DNA of 64,000 nt from Leptoclinus maculatus (GCA_032191485.1 JAVDOI010000136.1:262001-326000); one strand, 5' to 3'; shown: positions 31,203 through 42,270, numbered from the stretch's first letter. The notes: a model not told the origin generated them from the sequence alone. Made by a program: numbers and translations.

Positions 31203-31369
31203 GAAGAGTTTGGTTTCTTCTTTGCTTGTGATTAGTGGAGAAAAAAAGACTCAATTTAAGAGCACAATGGGAAGTCTTGCAGACTGCACTTGAGTGTTTG
31301 TCGCACGACAACATGTTCATTGCGATCACTGTTGTTTACCAAAAGGGCAGACTAAAGGGAAGTGGACTG

Positions 31370-31451
31370 CGACGAGGATGGGATTCGAACCCACGCGTGC
31401 AGAGCACAATGGATTAGCAGTCCATCGCCTTAACCACTCGGCCACCTCGTC
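31370..31451 (-). tRNA. trnas-gcu: tRNA-Ser(GCT), unit 62 B7
   Basis: Consensus copy. Confidence 0.97.
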
Positions 31452-31602
31452 CTCCGTCCTCCGTAGATCACTTTTTACAGCAATAGTCGGATCGAAGTCA
31501 CCTTCCAAACTGTCAACATCGGCCTGGAAAGTGTAGAAAAGCGTTATGTAGAGGGGAGGAGGAGACGAGCTACGCCGATTCTACCCACATGCTTTATTCA
31601 GA

Positions 31603-31675
31603 GGGGAATTAGCTCAAATGGTAGAGCGCTTGCTTAGCATGCGAGAGGTAGTGGGATCGATGCCCACATTCTCCA
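31603..31675 (+). tRNA. trnaa-agc: tRNA-Ala(AGC), unit 62
   Basis: Consensus copy. Confidence 0.97.
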
Positions 31676-31842
31676 GAAGAGTTTGGTTTCTTCTTTGCTT
31701 GTGATTAGTGGAGAAAAAAAGACTAAATTTAAGAGCACAATGGGAAGTCTTGCAGACTGCACTTGAGTATTTGTCGCACGACAACATGTTCATTGCGATC
31801 ACTGTTGTTTACCAAAAGGGCAGACTAAAGGGAAGTGGACTG

Positions 31843-31924
31843 CGACGAGGATGGGATTCGAACCCACGCGTGCAGAGCACAATGGATTAGCAGTCCATCG
31901 CCTTAACCACTCGGCCACCTCGTC
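31843..31924 (-). tRNA. trnas-gcu: tRNA-Ser(GCT), unit 63 B7
   Basis: Consensus copy. Confidence 0.97.
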
Positions 31925-32075
31925 CTCCGTCCTCCGTAGATCACTTTTTACAGCAATAGTCGGATCGAAGTCACCTTCCAAACTGTCAACATCGGCCTGG
32001 AAAGTGTAGAAAAGCGTTATGTAGAGGGGAGGAGGAGACGAGCTACGCCGATTCTACCCACATGCTTTATTCAGA

Positions 32076-32148
32076 GGGGAATTAGCTCAAATGGTAGAGC
32101 GCTTGCTTAGCATGCGAGAGGTAGTGGGATCGATGCCCACATTCTCCA
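32076..32148 (+). tRNA. trnaa-agc: tRNA-Ala(AGC), unit 63
   Basis: Consensus copy. Confidence 0.97.
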
Positions 32149-32409
32149 GAAGAGTTTGGTTTCTTCTTTGCTTGTGATTAGTGGAGAAAAAAAGACTCAA
32201 TTTAAGAGCACAATGGGAAGTCTTGCAGACTGCACTTGAGTGTTTGTCGCACCACAACTTGTTCATTGCGATCACTGTTGTTTACCAATGTGTGCAATTC
32301 AGGTACTATAAGGCTTGCTTCGCTCATGGTCACATCTGAGCCAATTGTTCCAAGGACAATGGAGCGTCTTATACCACGTAGGTATGGTAGACTAAAGCGA
32401 AGTGGACTG

Positions 32410-32491
32410 CGACGAGGATGGGATTCGAACCCACGCGTGCAGAGCACAATGGATTAGCAGTCCATCGCCTTAACCACTCGGCCACCTCGTC
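32410..32491 (-). tRNA. trnas-gcu: tRNA-Ser(GCT), unit 64 A7
   Basis: Consensus gene; B-like flank joined to the A block. Confidence 0.97.
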
Positions 32492-32642
32492 CTCCATCCT
32501 CCGTAGATCACTTTTAAGAGCAATAGTCGGATCGAAGTCACCTTCCTAACTGTCAACATCGGCCTGGAAAGTGTAGAAAAGCGTGATGTAGAGGGGAGGA
32601 GGAGACGAGCTACGCCGATTCTACCCACATGCTTTATTCAGA

Positions 32643-32715
32643 GGGGAATTAGCTCAAATGGTAGAGCGCTTGCTTAGCATGCGAGAGGTAGTGGGATCGA
32701 TGCCCACATTCTCCA
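32643..32715 (+). tRNA. trnaa-agc: tRNA-Ala(AGC), unit 64
   Basis: Consensus copy. Confidence 0.97.
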
Positions 32716-32882
32716 GAAGAGTTTGGTTTCTTCTTTGCTTGTGATTAGTGGAGAAAAAAAGACTCAATTTAAGAGCACAATGGGAAGTCTTGCAGACTGC
32801 ACTTGAGTGTTTGTCGCACGACAACATGTTCATTGCGATCACTGTTGTTTACCAAAAGGGCAGACTAAAGGGAAGTGGACTG

Positions 32883-32964
32883 CGACGAGGATGGGATTCG
32901 AACCCACGCGTGCAGAGCACAATGGATTAGCAGTCCATCGCCTTAACCACTCGGCCACCTCGTC
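32883..32964 (-). tRNA. trnas-gcu: tRNA-Ser(GCT), unit 65 B7
   Basis: Consensus copy. Confidence 0.97.
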
Positions 32965-33115
32965 CTCCGTCCTCCGTAGATCACTTTTTACAGCAATAGT
33001 CGGATCGAAGTCACCTTCCAAACTGTCAACATCGGCCTGGAAAGTGTAGAAAAGCGTTATGTAGAGGGGAGGAGGAGACGAGCTACGCCGATTCTACCCA
33101 CATGCTTTATTCAGA

Positions 33116-33188
33116 GGGGAATTAGCTCAAATGGTAGAGCGCTTGCTTAGCATGCGAGAGGTAGTGGGATCGATGCCCACATTCTCCA
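33116..33188 (+). tRNA. trnaa-agc: tRNA-Ala(AGC), unit 65
   Basis: Consensus copy. Confidence 0.97.
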
Positions 33189-33355
33189 GAAGAGTTTGGT
33201 TTCTTCTTTGCTTGTGATTAGTGGAGAAAAAAAGACTCAATTTAAGAGCACAATGGAAAGTCTTGCAGACTGCACTTGAGTGTTTGTCGCACGACAACTT
33301 GTTCATTGCGATCACTGTTGTTTACCAAAAGGGCAGACTAAAGGGAAGTGGACTG

Positions 33356-33437
33356 CGACGAGGATGGGATTCAAACCCACGAGTGCAGAGCACAATGGAT
33401 TAGCAGTCCATCGCCTTAACCACTCGGCCACCTCGTC
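33356..33437 (-). tRNA. trnas-gcu: tRNA-Ser(GCT), unit 66 B7, C56T family
   Basis: C56T plus variable-arm change; spacer agttgg shared with unit 69. Confidence 0.75.
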
Positions 33438-33588
33438 CTCCGTCCTCCGTAGATCACTTTTTACAGCAATAGTTGGATCGAAGTCACCTTCCAAACTGTC
33501 AACATCGGCCTGGAAAGTGTAGAAAAGCGTTATGTAGAGGGGAGGAGGAGACGAGCTACGCCGATTCTACCCACATGCTTTATTCAGA

Positions 33589-33661
33589 GGGGAATTAGCT
33601 CAAATGGTAGAGCGCTTGCTTAGCATGCGAGAGGTAGTGGGATCGATGCCCACATTCTCCA
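33589..33661 (+). tRNA. trnaa-agc: tRNA-Ala(AGC), unit 66
   Basis: Consensus copy. Confidence 0.97.
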
Positions 33662-33922
33662 GAAGAATTTGGTTTCTTCTTTGCTTGTGATTAGTGGAGA
33701 AAAAAAGACTCAATTTAAGAACTCAATGGGAAGTATAGCAGACTGCACTTGAGTGTTTGTCGCACCACAACTTGTTCATTGCGATCACTGTTGTTTACCA
33801 ATGTGTGCAATTCAGGTACTATAAGGCTTGCTTCGCTCATGGTCACATCTGAGCCAATTGTTCCAAGGACAATGGAGCGTCTTATACCACGTAGGTATGG
33901 TAGACTAAAGCGAAGTGGACTG

Positions 33923-34004
33923 CGACGAGGATGGGATTCGAACCCACGCGTGCAGAGCACAATGGATTAGCAGTCCATCGCCTTAACCACTCGGCCACCT
34001 CGTC
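33923..34004 (-). tRNA. trnas-gcu: tRNA-Ser(GCT), unit 67 A
   Basis: Consensus copy. Confidence 0.97.
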
Positions 34005-34148
34005 CTCCGTAGAACACTTTTTACAGCAATAGTCGGATCGAAGTCACCTTCCAAACTGTCAACATCGGCCTGGAAAGTGTAGAAAAGCGTTATGTAGAGG
34101 GGAGGAGGAGACGAGCTACGCCGATTCTACCCACATGCTTTATTCAGA

Positions 34149-34221
34149 GGGGAATTAGCTCAAATGGTAGAGCGCTTGCTTAGCATGCGAGAGGTAGTGG
34201 GATCGATGCCCACATTCTCCA
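34149..34221 (+). tRNA. trnaa-agc: tRNA-Ala(AGC), unit 67
   Basis: Consensus copy. Confidence 0.97.
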
Positions 34222-34482
34222 GAAGAGTTTGGTTTCTTCTTTGCTTGTGATTAGTGGAGAAAAAAAGACTCAATTTAAGAGCACAATGGAAAGTCTTGCA
34301 GACTGCACTTGAGTGTTTGTCGCACGACAACTTGTTCATTGCGATCACTGTTGTTTACCAATGTGTGCAATTCAGGTACTATAAGGCTTGCTTCACTCAT
34401 GGTCACATCTGAGCCAATTGTTCCAAGGACAATGGAGCGTCTTATACCACGTAGGTATGGTAGACTAAAGGGAAGTGGACTG

Positions 34483-34564
34483 CGACGAGGATGGGATTCG
34501 AACCCACGCGTGCAGAGCACAATGGATTAGCAGTCCATCGCCTTAACCACTCGGCCACCTCGTC
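34483..34564 (-). tRNA. trnas-gcu: tRNA-Ser(GCT), unit 68 A7
   Basis: Consensus gene; flank is a B-A-B mosaic (aaagggaag after the A block). Confidence 0.97.
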
Positions 34565-34715
34565 CTCCGTCCTCCGTAGATCACTTTTTACAGCAATAGT
34601 CGGATCGAAGTCACCTTCCAAACTGTCAACATCGGCCTGGAAAGTGTAGAAAAGCGTTATGTAGAGGGGAGGAGGAGACGAGCTACGCCGATTCTACCCA
34701 CATGCTTTATTCAGA

Positions 34716-34788
34716 GGGGAATTAGCTCAAATGGTAGAGCGCTTGCTTAGCATGCGAGAGGTAGTGGGATCGATGCCCACATTCTCCA
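34716..34788 (+). tRNA. trnaa-agc: tRNA-Ala(AGC), unit 68
   Basis: Consensus copy. Confidence 0.97.
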
Positions 34789-34955
34789 GAAGAGTTTGGT
34801 TTCTTCTTTGCTTGTGATTAGTGGAGAAAAAAAGACTCAATTTAAGAGCACAATGGAAAGTCTTGCAGACTGCACTTGAGTGTTTGTCGCACGACAACTT
34901 GTTCATTGCGATCACTGTTGTTTACCAAAAGGGCAGACTAAAGGGAAGTGGACTG

Positions 34956-35037
34956 CGACGAGGATGGGATTCAAACCCACGAGTGCAGAGCACAATGGAT
35001 TAGCAGTCCATCGCCTTAACCACTCGGCCACCTCGTC
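34956..35037 (-). tRNA. trnas-gcu: tRNA-Ser(GCT), unit 69 B7, C56T family
   Basis: C56T plus variable-arm change. Confidence 0.75.
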
Positions 35038-35188
35038 CTCCGTCCTCCGTAGATCACTTTTTACAGCAATAGTTGGATCGAAGTCACCTTCCAAACTGTC
35101 AACATCGGCCTGGAAAGTGTAGAAAAGCGTTATGTAGAGGGGAGGAGGAGACGAGCTACGCCGATTCTACCCACATGCTTTATTCAGA

Positions 35189-35261
35189 GGGGAATTAGCT
35201 CAAATGGTAGAGCGCTTGCTTAGCATGCGAGAGGTAGTGGGATCGATGCCCACATTCTCCA
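35189..35261 (+). tRNA. trnaa-agc: tRNA-Ala(AGC), unit 69
   Basis: Consensus copy. Confidence 0.97.
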
Positions 35262-35522
35262 GAAGAATTTGGTTTCTTCTTTGCTTGTGATTAGTGGAGA
35301 AAAAAAGACTCAATTTAAGAACTCAATGGGAAGTATAGCAGACTGCACTTGAGTGTTTGTCGCACCACAACTTGTTCATTGCGATCACTGTTGTTTACCA
35401 ATGTGTGCAATTCAGGTACTATAAGGCTTGCTTCGCTCATGGTCACATCTGAGCCAATTGTTCCAAGGAAAATGGAGCGTCTTATACCACGTAGGTATGG
35501 TAGACTAAAGCGAAGTGGACTG

Positions 35523-35604
35523 CGACGAGGATGGGATTCGAACCCACGCGTGCAGAGCACAATGGATTAGCAGTCCATCGCCTTAACCACTCGGCCACCT
35601 CGTC
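35523..35604 (-). tRNA. trnas-gcu: tRNA-Ser(GCT), unit 70 A
   Basis: Consensus copy. Confidence 0.97.
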
Positions 35605-35748
35605 CTCCGTAGAACACTTTTTACAGCAATAGTCGGATCGAAGTCACCTTCCAAACTGTCAACATCGGCCTGGAAAGTGTAGAAAAGCGTTATGTAGAGG
35701 GGAGGAGGAGACGAGCTACGCCGATTCTACCCACATGCTTTATTCAGA

Positions 35749-35821
35749 GGGGAATTAGCTCAAATGGTAGAGCGCTTGCTTAGCATGCGAGAGGTAGTGG
35801 GATCGATGCCCACATTCTCCA
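35749..35821 (+). tRNA. trnaa-agc: tRNA-Ala(AGC), unit 70
   Basis: Consensus copy. Confidence 0.97.
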
Positions 35822-35988
35822 GAAGAGTTTGGTTTCTTCTTTGCTTGTGATTAGTGGAGAAAAAAAGACTCAATTTAAGAGCACAATGGAAAGTCTTGCA
35901 GACTGCACTTGAGTGTTTGTCGCACGACAACTTGTTCATTGCGATCACTGTTGTTTACCAAAAGGGCAGACTAAAGGGAAGTGGACTG

Positions 35989-36070
35989 CGACGAGGATGG
36001 GATTCAAACCCACGAGTGCAGAGCACAATGGATTAGCAGTCCATCGCCTTAACCACTCGGCCACCTCGTC
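35989..36070 (-). tRNA. trnas-gcu: tRNA-Ser(GCT), unit 71 B7, C56T family
   Basis: C56T plus variable-arm change. Confidence 0.75.
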
Positions 36071-36221
36071 CTCCGTCCTCCGTAGATCACTTTTTACAGC
36101 AATAGTCGGATCGAAGTCACCTTCCAAACTGTCAACATCGGCCTGGAAAGTGTAGAAAAGCGTTATGTAGAGGGGAGGAGGAGACGAGCTACGCCGATTC
36201 TACCCACATGTTTTATTCAGA

Positions 36222-36294
36222 GGGGAATTAGCTCAAATGGTAGAGCGCTTGCTTAGCATGCGAGAGGTAGTGGGATCGATGCCCACATTCTCCA
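36222..36294 (+). tRNA. trnaa-agc: tRNA-Ala(AGC), unit 71
   Basis: Consensus copy. Confidence 0.97.
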
Positions 36295-36555
36295 GAAGAA
36301 TTTGGTTTCTTCTTTGCTTGTGATTAGTGGAGAAAAAAAGACTCAATTTAAGAACTCAATGGGAAGTATAGCAGACTGCACTTGAGTGTTTGTCGCACCA
36401 CAACTTGTTCATTGCGATCACTGTTGTTTACCAATGTGTGCAATTCAGGTACTATAAGGCTTGCTTCGCTCATGGTCACATCTGAGCCAATTGTTCCAAG
36501 GACAATGGAGCGTCTTATACCACGTAGGTATGGCAGACTAAAGCGAAGTGGACTG

Positions 36556-36637
36556 CGACGAGGATGGGATTCGAACCCACGCGTGCAGAGCACAATGGAT
36601 TAGCAGTCCATCGCCTTAACCACTCGGCCACCTCGTC
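36556..36637 (-). tRNA. trnas-gcu: tRNA-Ser(GCT), unit 72 A
   Basis: Consensus gene; the only spacer shortened by 3 bases (one agg lost). Confidence 0.97.
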
Positions 36638-36778
36638 CTCCGTAGAACACTTTTTACAGCAATAGTCGGATCGAAGTCACCTTCCAAACTGTCAACATCG
36701 GCCTGGAAAGTGTAGAAAAGCGTTATGTAGAGGGGAGGAGACGAGCTACGCCGATTCTACCCACATGCTTTATTCAGA

Positions 36779-36851
36779 GGGGAATTAGCTCAAATGGTAG
36801 AGCGCTTGCTTAGCATGCGAGAGGTAGTGGGATCGATGCCCACATTCTCCA
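36779..36851 (+). tRNA. trnaa-agc: tRNA-Ala(AGC), unit 72
   Basis: Consensus copy. Confidence 0.97.
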
Positions 36852-37018
36852 GAAGAGTTTGGTTTCTTCTTTGCTTGTGATTAGTGGAGAAAAACAGACT
36901 CAATTTAAGAGCACAATGGGAAGTCTTGCAGACTGCACTTGAGTGTTTGTCGCACGACAACTTGTTCATTGCGATCACTGTTGTTTACCAAAAGGGCAGA
37001 CTAAAGGGAAGTGGACTG

Positions 37019-37100
37019 CGACGAGGATGGGATTCAAACCCACGAGTGCAGAGCACAATGGATTAGCAGTCCATCGCCTTAACCACTCGGCCACCTCGTC
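37019..37100 (-). tRNA. trnas-gcu: tRNA-Ser(GCT), unit 73 B7, C56T family
   Basis: C56T plus variable-arm change. Confidence 0.75.
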
Positions 37101-37251
37101 CTCCGTCCTCCGTAGATCACTTTTTACAGCAATAGTCGGATCGAAGTCACCTTCCAAACTGTCAACATCGGCCTGGAAAGTGTAGAAAAGAGTTATGTAG
37201 AGGGGAGGAGGAGACGAGCTACGCCGATTCTACCCACATGCTTTATTCAGA

Positions 37252-37324
37252 GGGGAATTAGCTCAAATGGTAGAGCGCTTGCTTAGCATGCGAGAGGTAG
37301 TGGGATCGATGCCCACATTCTCCA
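37252..37324 (+). tRNA. trnaa-agc: tRNA-Ala(AGC), unit 73
   Basis: Consensus copy. Confidence 0.97.
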
Positions 37325-37585
37325 GAAGAGTTTGGTTTCTTCTTTGCTTGTGATTAGTGGAGAAAAAAAGACTCAATTTAAGAACTCAATGGGAAGTATA
37401 GCAGACTGCACTTGAGTGTTTGTCGCACCACAACTTGTTCATTGCGATCACTGTTGTTTACCAATGTGTGCAATTCAGGTACTATAAGGCTTGCTTCGCT
37501 CATGGTCACATCTGAGCCAATTGTTCCAAGGACAATGGAGCGTCTTATACCACGTAGGTATGGCAGACTAAAGCTAAGTGGACTG

Positions 37586-37667
37586 CGACGAGGATGGGAT
37601 TCGAACCCACGCGTGCAGAGCACAATGGATTAGCAGTCCATCGCCTTAACCACTCGGCCACCTCGTC
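37586..37667 (-). tRNA. trnas-gcu: tRNA-Ser(GCT), unit 74 A
   Basis: Consensus copy. Confidence 0.97.
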
Positions 37668-37811
37668 CTCCGTAGATCACTTTTTACAGCAATAGTCGGA
37701 TCGAAGTCACCTTCCAAACTGTCAACATCGGCCTGGAAAGTGTAGAAAAGAGTTATGTAGAGGGGAGGAGGAGACGAGCTACGCCGATTCTACCCACATG
37801 CTTTATTCAGA

Positions 37812-37884
37812 GGGGAATTAGCTCAAATGGTAGAGCGCTTGCTTAGCATGCGAGAGGTAGTGGGATCGATGCCCACATTCTCCA
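37812..37884 (+). tRNA. trnaa-agc: tRNA-Ala(AGC), unit 74
   Basis: Consensus copy. Confidence 0.97.
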
Positions 37885-38145
37885 GAAGAATTTGGTTTCT
37901 TCTTTGCTTGTGATTAGTGGAGAAAAAAAGACTCAATTTAAGAACTCAATGGGAAGTATAGCAGACTGCACTTGAGTGTTTGTCGCACCACAACTTGTTC
38001 ATTGCGATCACTGTTGTTTACCAATGTGTGCAATTCAGGTACTATAAGGCTTGCTTCGCTCATGGTCACATCTGAGCCAATTGTTCCAAGGACAATGGAG
38101 CGTCTTATACCACGTAGGTATGGCAGACTAAAGCGAAGTGGACTG

Positions 38146-38227
38146 CGACGAGGATGGGATTCGAACCCACGCGTGCAGAGCACAATGGATTAGCAGTCCA
38201 TCGCCTTAACCACTCGGCCACCTCGTC
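38146..38227 (-). tRNA. trnas-gcu: tRNA-Ser(GCT), unit 75 A
   Basis: Consensus copy. Confidence 0.97.
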
Positions 38228-38371
38228 CTCCGTAGAACACTTTTTACAGCAATAGTCGGATCGAAGTCACCTTCCAAACTGTCAACATCGGCCTGGAAAG
38301 TGTAGAAAAGCGTTATGTAGAGGGGAGGAGGAGACGAGCTACGCCGATTCTACCCACATGCTTTATTCAGA

Positions 38372-38444
38372 GGGGAATTAGCTCAAATGGTAGAGCGCTT
38401 GCTTAGCATGCGAGAGGTAGTGGGATCGATGCCCACATACTCCA
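38372..38444 (+). tRNA. trnaa-agc: tRNA-Ala(AGC), unit 75, T68A family
   Basis: T68A gives an A5-A68 mismatch two pairs inside G3-U70. Linked tttgctttc downstream. Shared with units 82, 85 and 93. Confidence 0.78.
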
Positions 38445-38705
38445 GAAGAGTTTGCTTTCTTCTTTGCTTGTGATTAGTGGAGAAAAAAAGACTCAATTTA
38501 AGAGCACAATGGGAAGTCTTGCAGACTGCACTTGAGTGTTTGTCGCACGACAACATGGTCATTGCGATCACTGTTGTTTACCAATGTGTGCAATTCAGGT
38601 ACTATAAGGCTTGCTTCGCTCATGGTCACATCTGAGCCAATTGTTCCAAGGACAATGGAGCGTCTTATACCACGTAGGTATGGCAGACTAAAGCAAAGTG
38701 GACTG

Positions 38706-38787
38706 CGACGAGGATGGGATTCGAACCCACGCGTGCAGAGCACAATGGATTAGCAGTCCATCGCCTTAACCACTCGGCCACCTCGTC
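38706..38787 (-). tRNA. trnas-gcu: tRNA-Ser(GCT), unit 76 A
   Basis: Consensus gene; B-like flank joined to the A block. Confidence 0.97.
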
Positions 38788-38931
38788 CTCCGTAGAACAC
38801 TTTTCACAGCAATAGTCGGATCGAAGTCACCTTCCAAACTGTCAACATCGGCCTGGAAAGTGTAGAAAAGCATTATGTAGAGGGGAGGAGGATACGAGCT
38901 ACGCCGATTCTACCCACATGCTTTATTCAGA

Positions 38932-39004
38932 GGGGAATTAGCTCAAATGGTAGAGCGCTTGCTTAGCATGCGAGAGGTAGTGGGATCGATGCCCACATTC
39001 TCCA
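38932..39004 (+). tRNA. trnaa-agc: tRNA-Ala(AGC), unit 76
   Basis: Consensus copy. Confidence 0.97.
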
Positions 39005-39171
39005 GAAGAGTTTGGTTTCTTCTTTGCTTGTGATTAGTGGAGAAAAAAAGACTCAATTTAAGAGCACAATGGAAAGTCTTGCAGACTGCACTTGAGTGTT
39101 TGTCGCACGACAACTTGTTCATTGCGATCACTGTTGTTTACCAAAAGGGCAGACTAAAGGGAAATGGACTG

Positions 39172-39253
39172 CGACGAGGATGGGATTCAAACCCACGAGT
39201 GCAGAGCACAATGGATTAGCAGTCCATCGCCTTAACCACTCGGCCACCTCGTC
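39172..39253 (-). tRNA. trnas-gcu: tRNA-Ser(GCT), unit 77 B7, C56T family
   Basis: C56T plus variable-arm change. Confidence 0.75.
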
Positions 39254-39404
39254 CTCCGTCCTCCGTAGATCACTTTTTACAGCAATAGTCGGATCGAAGT
39301 CACCTTCCAAACTGTCAACATCGGCCTGGAAAGTGTAGAAAAGCGTTATGTAGAGGGGAGGAGGAGACGAGCTACGCCGATTCTACCCACATGCTTTAAT
39401 CAGA

Positions 39405-39477
39405 GGGGAATTAGCTCAAATGGTAGAGTGCTTGCTTAGCATGCGAGAGGTAGTGGAATCGAGGCCCACATTCTCCA
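39405..39477 (+). tRNA. trnaa-agc: tRNA-Ala(AGC), unit 77, C25T, G53A, T59G
   Basis: G53A breaks the pair that closes the T loop. C25T makes a G10-U25 wobble; T59G lies in the T loop. Probably non-functional. Confidence 0.65.
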
Positions 39478-39738
39478 GAAGAATTTGGTTTCTTCTTTGC
39501 TTGTGATTAGTGGAGAAAAAAAGACTCAATTTAAGAACTCAATGGGAAGTATAGCAGACTGCACTTGAGTGTTTGTCGCACCACAACTTGTTCATTGCGA
39601 TCACTGTTGTTTACCAATGTGTGCAATTCAGGTACTATAAGGCTTGCTTCGCTCATGGTCACATCTGAGCCAATTGTTCCAAGGACAATGGAGCGTCTTA
39701 TACCACGTAGGTATGGCAGACTAAAGCGAAGTGGACTG

Positions 39739-39820
39739 CGACGAGGATGGGATTCGAACCCACGCGTGCAGAGCACAATGGATTAGCAGTCCATCGCCTT
39801 AACCACTCGGCCACCTCGTC
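39739..39820 (-). tRNA. trnas-gcu: tRNA-Ser(GCT), unit 78 A
   Basis: Consensus copy. Confidence 0.97.
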
Positions 39821-39964
39821 CTCCGTAGAACACTTTTCACAGCAATAGTCGGATCGAAGTCACCTTCCAAACTGTCAACATCGGCCTGGAAAGTGTAGAA
39901 AAGCATTATGTAGAGGGGAGGAGGATACGAGCTACGCCGATTCTACCCACATGCTTTATTCAGA

Positions 39965-40037
39965 GGGGAATTAGCTCAAATGGTAGAGCGCTTGCTTAGC
40001 ATGCGAGAGGTAGTGGGATCGATGCCCACATTCTCCA
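39965..40037 (+). tRNA. trnaa-agc: tRNA-Ala(AGC), unit 78
   Basis: Consensus copy. Confidence 0.97.
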
Positions 40038-40204
40038 GAAGAGTTTGGTTTCTTCTTTGCTTGTGATTAGTGGAGAAAAAAAGACTCAATTTAAGAGCAC
40101 AATGGAAAGTCTTGCAGACTGCACTTGAGTGTTTGTCGCACGACAACTTGTTCATTGCGATCACTGTTGTTTACCAAAAGGGCAGACTAAAGGGAAGTGG
40201 ACTG

Positions 40205-40286
40205 CGACGAGGATGGGATTCAAACCCACGAGTGCAGAGCACAATGGATTAGCAGTCCATCGCCTTAACCACTCGGCCACCTCGTC
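40205..40286 (-). tRNA. trnas-gcu: tRNA-Ser(GCT), unit 79 B7, C56T family
   Basis: C56T plus variable-arm change. Confidence 0.75.
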
Positions 40287-40437
40287 CTCCGTCCTCCGTA
40301 GATCACTTTTTACAGCAATAGTCGGATCGAAGTCACCTTCCAAACTGTCAACATCGGCCTGGAAAGTGTAGAAAAGCGTTATGTAGAGGGGAGGAGGAGA
40401 CGAGCTACGCCGATTCTACCCACATGCTTTATTCAGA

Positions 40438-40510
40438 GGGGAATTAGCTCAAATAGTAGAGCGCTTGCTTAGCATGCGAGAGGTAGTGGGATCGATGCCC
40501 ACATTCTCCA
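40438..40510 (+). tRNA. trnaa-agc: tRNA-Ala(AGC), unit 79, G18A
   Basis: G18A breaks the invariant D-loop GG (contact with T-loop base 55) and the end of the A box. Confidence 0.72.
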
Positions 40511-40771
40511 GAAGAATTTGGTTTCTTCTTTGCTTGTGATTAGTGGAGAAAAAAAGACTCAATTTAAGAACTCAATGGGAAGTCTAGCAGAGTGCACTTG
40601 AGTGTTTGTCGCACCACAACTTGTTCATTGCGATCACTGTTGTTTACCAATGTGTGCAATTCAGGTACTATAAGGCTTGCTTCGCTCATGGTCACATCTG
40701 AGCCAATTGTTCCAATGACAATGGAGCGTCTTATACCACGTAGGTATGGCAGACTAAAGTGAAGTGGACTG

Positions 40772-40853
40772 CGACGAGGATAGGATTCGAACCCACGCGT
40801 GCAGAGCACAATGGATTAGCAGTCCATCGCCTTAACCACTCGGCCACCTCGTC
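40772..40853 (-). tRNA. trnas-gcu: tRNA-Ser(GCT), unit 80 A, C63T
   Basis: C63T leaves a G51-U63 wobble; likely tolerated. Confidence 0.9.
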
Positions 40854-40997
40854 CTCTGTAGAACACTTTTTACAGCAATAGTCGGATCGAAGTCACCTTC
40901 CAACCTGTCAACATCGGCCTGGAAAGTGTAGAAAAGCGTTATGTAGAGGGGAGGAGGAGACGAGCTACGCCGATTCTACCCACATGCTTTATTCAGA

Positions 40998-41070
40998 GGG
41001 GAATTAGCTCAAATGGTAGAGCGCTTGCTTAGCATGTGAGAGGTAGTGGGATCGATGCCCACATTCTCCA
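40998..41070 (+). tRNA. trnaa-agc: tRNA-Ala(AGC), unit 80, C40T
   Basis: C40T gives a G30-U40 wobble next to U29-G41. Confidence 0.88.
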
Positions 41071-41237
41071 GAAGAGTTTGGTTTCTTCTTTGCTTGTGAT
41101 TAGTGGAGAAAAAAAGACTCAATTTAAGAGCACAATGGGAAGTCTTGCAGACTGCACTTAAGTGTTTGTCGCACGACAACTTGTTCATTGCGATCACTGT
41201 TGTTTACCAAAAGGGCATACTAAAGGGAAGTGGACTG

Positions 41238-41319
41238 CGACGAGGATGGGATTCAAACCCACGAGTGCAGAGCACAATGGATTAGCAGTCCATCGCCTTA
41301 ACCACTCGGCCACCTCGTC
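41238..41319 (-). tRNA. trnas-gcu: tRNA-Ser(GCT), unit 81 B7, C56T family
   Basis: C56T plus variable-arm change. Confidence 0.75.
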
Positions 41320-41470
41320 CTCCGTCCTCCGTAGATCACTTTTTACAGCAATAGTCGGATCGAAGTCACCTTCCAAACTGTCAACATCGGCCTGGAAAGT
41401 GTAGAAAAGCGTTATGTAGAGGGGAGGAGGAGAAGAGCTACGCCGATTCTACCCACATGCTTTATTCAGA

Positions 41471-41543
41471 GGGGAATTAGCTCAAATGGTAGAGCGCTTG
41501 CTTAGCATGCGAGAGGTAGTGGGATCGATGCCCACATTCTCCA
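41471..41543 (+). tRNA. trnaa-agc: tRNA-Ala(AGC), unit 81
   Basis: Consensus copy. Confidence 0.97.
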
Positions 41544-41804
41544 GAAGAATTTGGTTTCTTCTTTGCTTGTGATTAGTGGAGAAAAAAAGACTCAATTTAA
41601 GAACTCAATGGGAAGTATAGCAGACTGCACTTGAGTGTTTGTCGCACCACAACTTGTTCATTGCGATCACTGTTGTTTACCAATGTGTGCAATTCAGGTA
41701 CTATAAGGCTTGCTTCGCTCATGGTCACATCTGAGCCAACTGTTCCAAGGACAATGGAGCGTCTTATACCACGTAGGTATGGCAGACTAAAGCGAAGTGG
41801 TCTG

Positions 41805-41886
41805 CGACGAGGATGGCATTCGAACCCACGCGTGCAGAGCACAATGGATTAGCAGTCCATCGCCTTAACCACTCGGCCACCTCGTC
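41805..41886 (-). tRNA. trnas-gcu: tRNA-Ser(GCT), unit 82 A, C61G
   Basis: C61G gives G53-G61 at the T loop and spoils the end of the B box. Confidence 0.72.
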
Positions 41887-42030
41887 CTCCGTAGAACACT
41901 TTTTACAGCAATAGTCGGATCGAAGTCACCTTCCAAACTGTCAACATCGGCCTGGAAAGTGTAGAAAAGCGTTATGTAGAGGGGAGGAGGAGACGAGCTA
42001 CGCCGATTCTACCCACATGCTTTATTCAGA

Positions 42031-42103
42031 GGGGAATTAGCTCAAATGGTAGAGCGCTTGCTTAGCATGCGAGAGGTAGTGGGATCGATGCCCACATACT
42101 CCA
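42031..42103 (+). tRNA. trnaa-agc: tRNA-Ala(AGC), unit 82, T68A family
   Basis: A5-A68 mismatch; downstream tract reads cttcttttcttg, which here creates a plus-strand TTTT. Confidence 0.78.
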
Positions 42104-42270
42104 GAAGAGTTTGCTTTCTTCTTTTCTTGTGATTAGTGGAGAAAAAAAGACTCAATTTAAGAGCACAATGGGAAGTCTTGCAGACTGCACTTGAGTGTTT
42201 GTCGCACGACAACATGGTCATTGCGATCACTGTTGTTTACCAAAAGGGCAGACTAAAGGGAAGTGGACTG

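Larger units (their letters stand above)
21790..31369. repeat. Tandem segmental duplication, 5064-base period
   Basis: Copy 1 is about 21790-26771 and copy 2 about 26854-31369. Shared private variants lie exactly 5064 apart: gtgtcg at 21873/26937, Ser C56T at 22181/27245, Ala G1T at 24560/29624 and Ser A42C at 24800/29864. One 466-base type B unit (25266 or 24800) is missing from copy 2. After that the offset is 4598 (Ala T8G at 26532/31130). The junction lies in or beside the Ser gene at 26772-26853. Confidence 0.85.
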
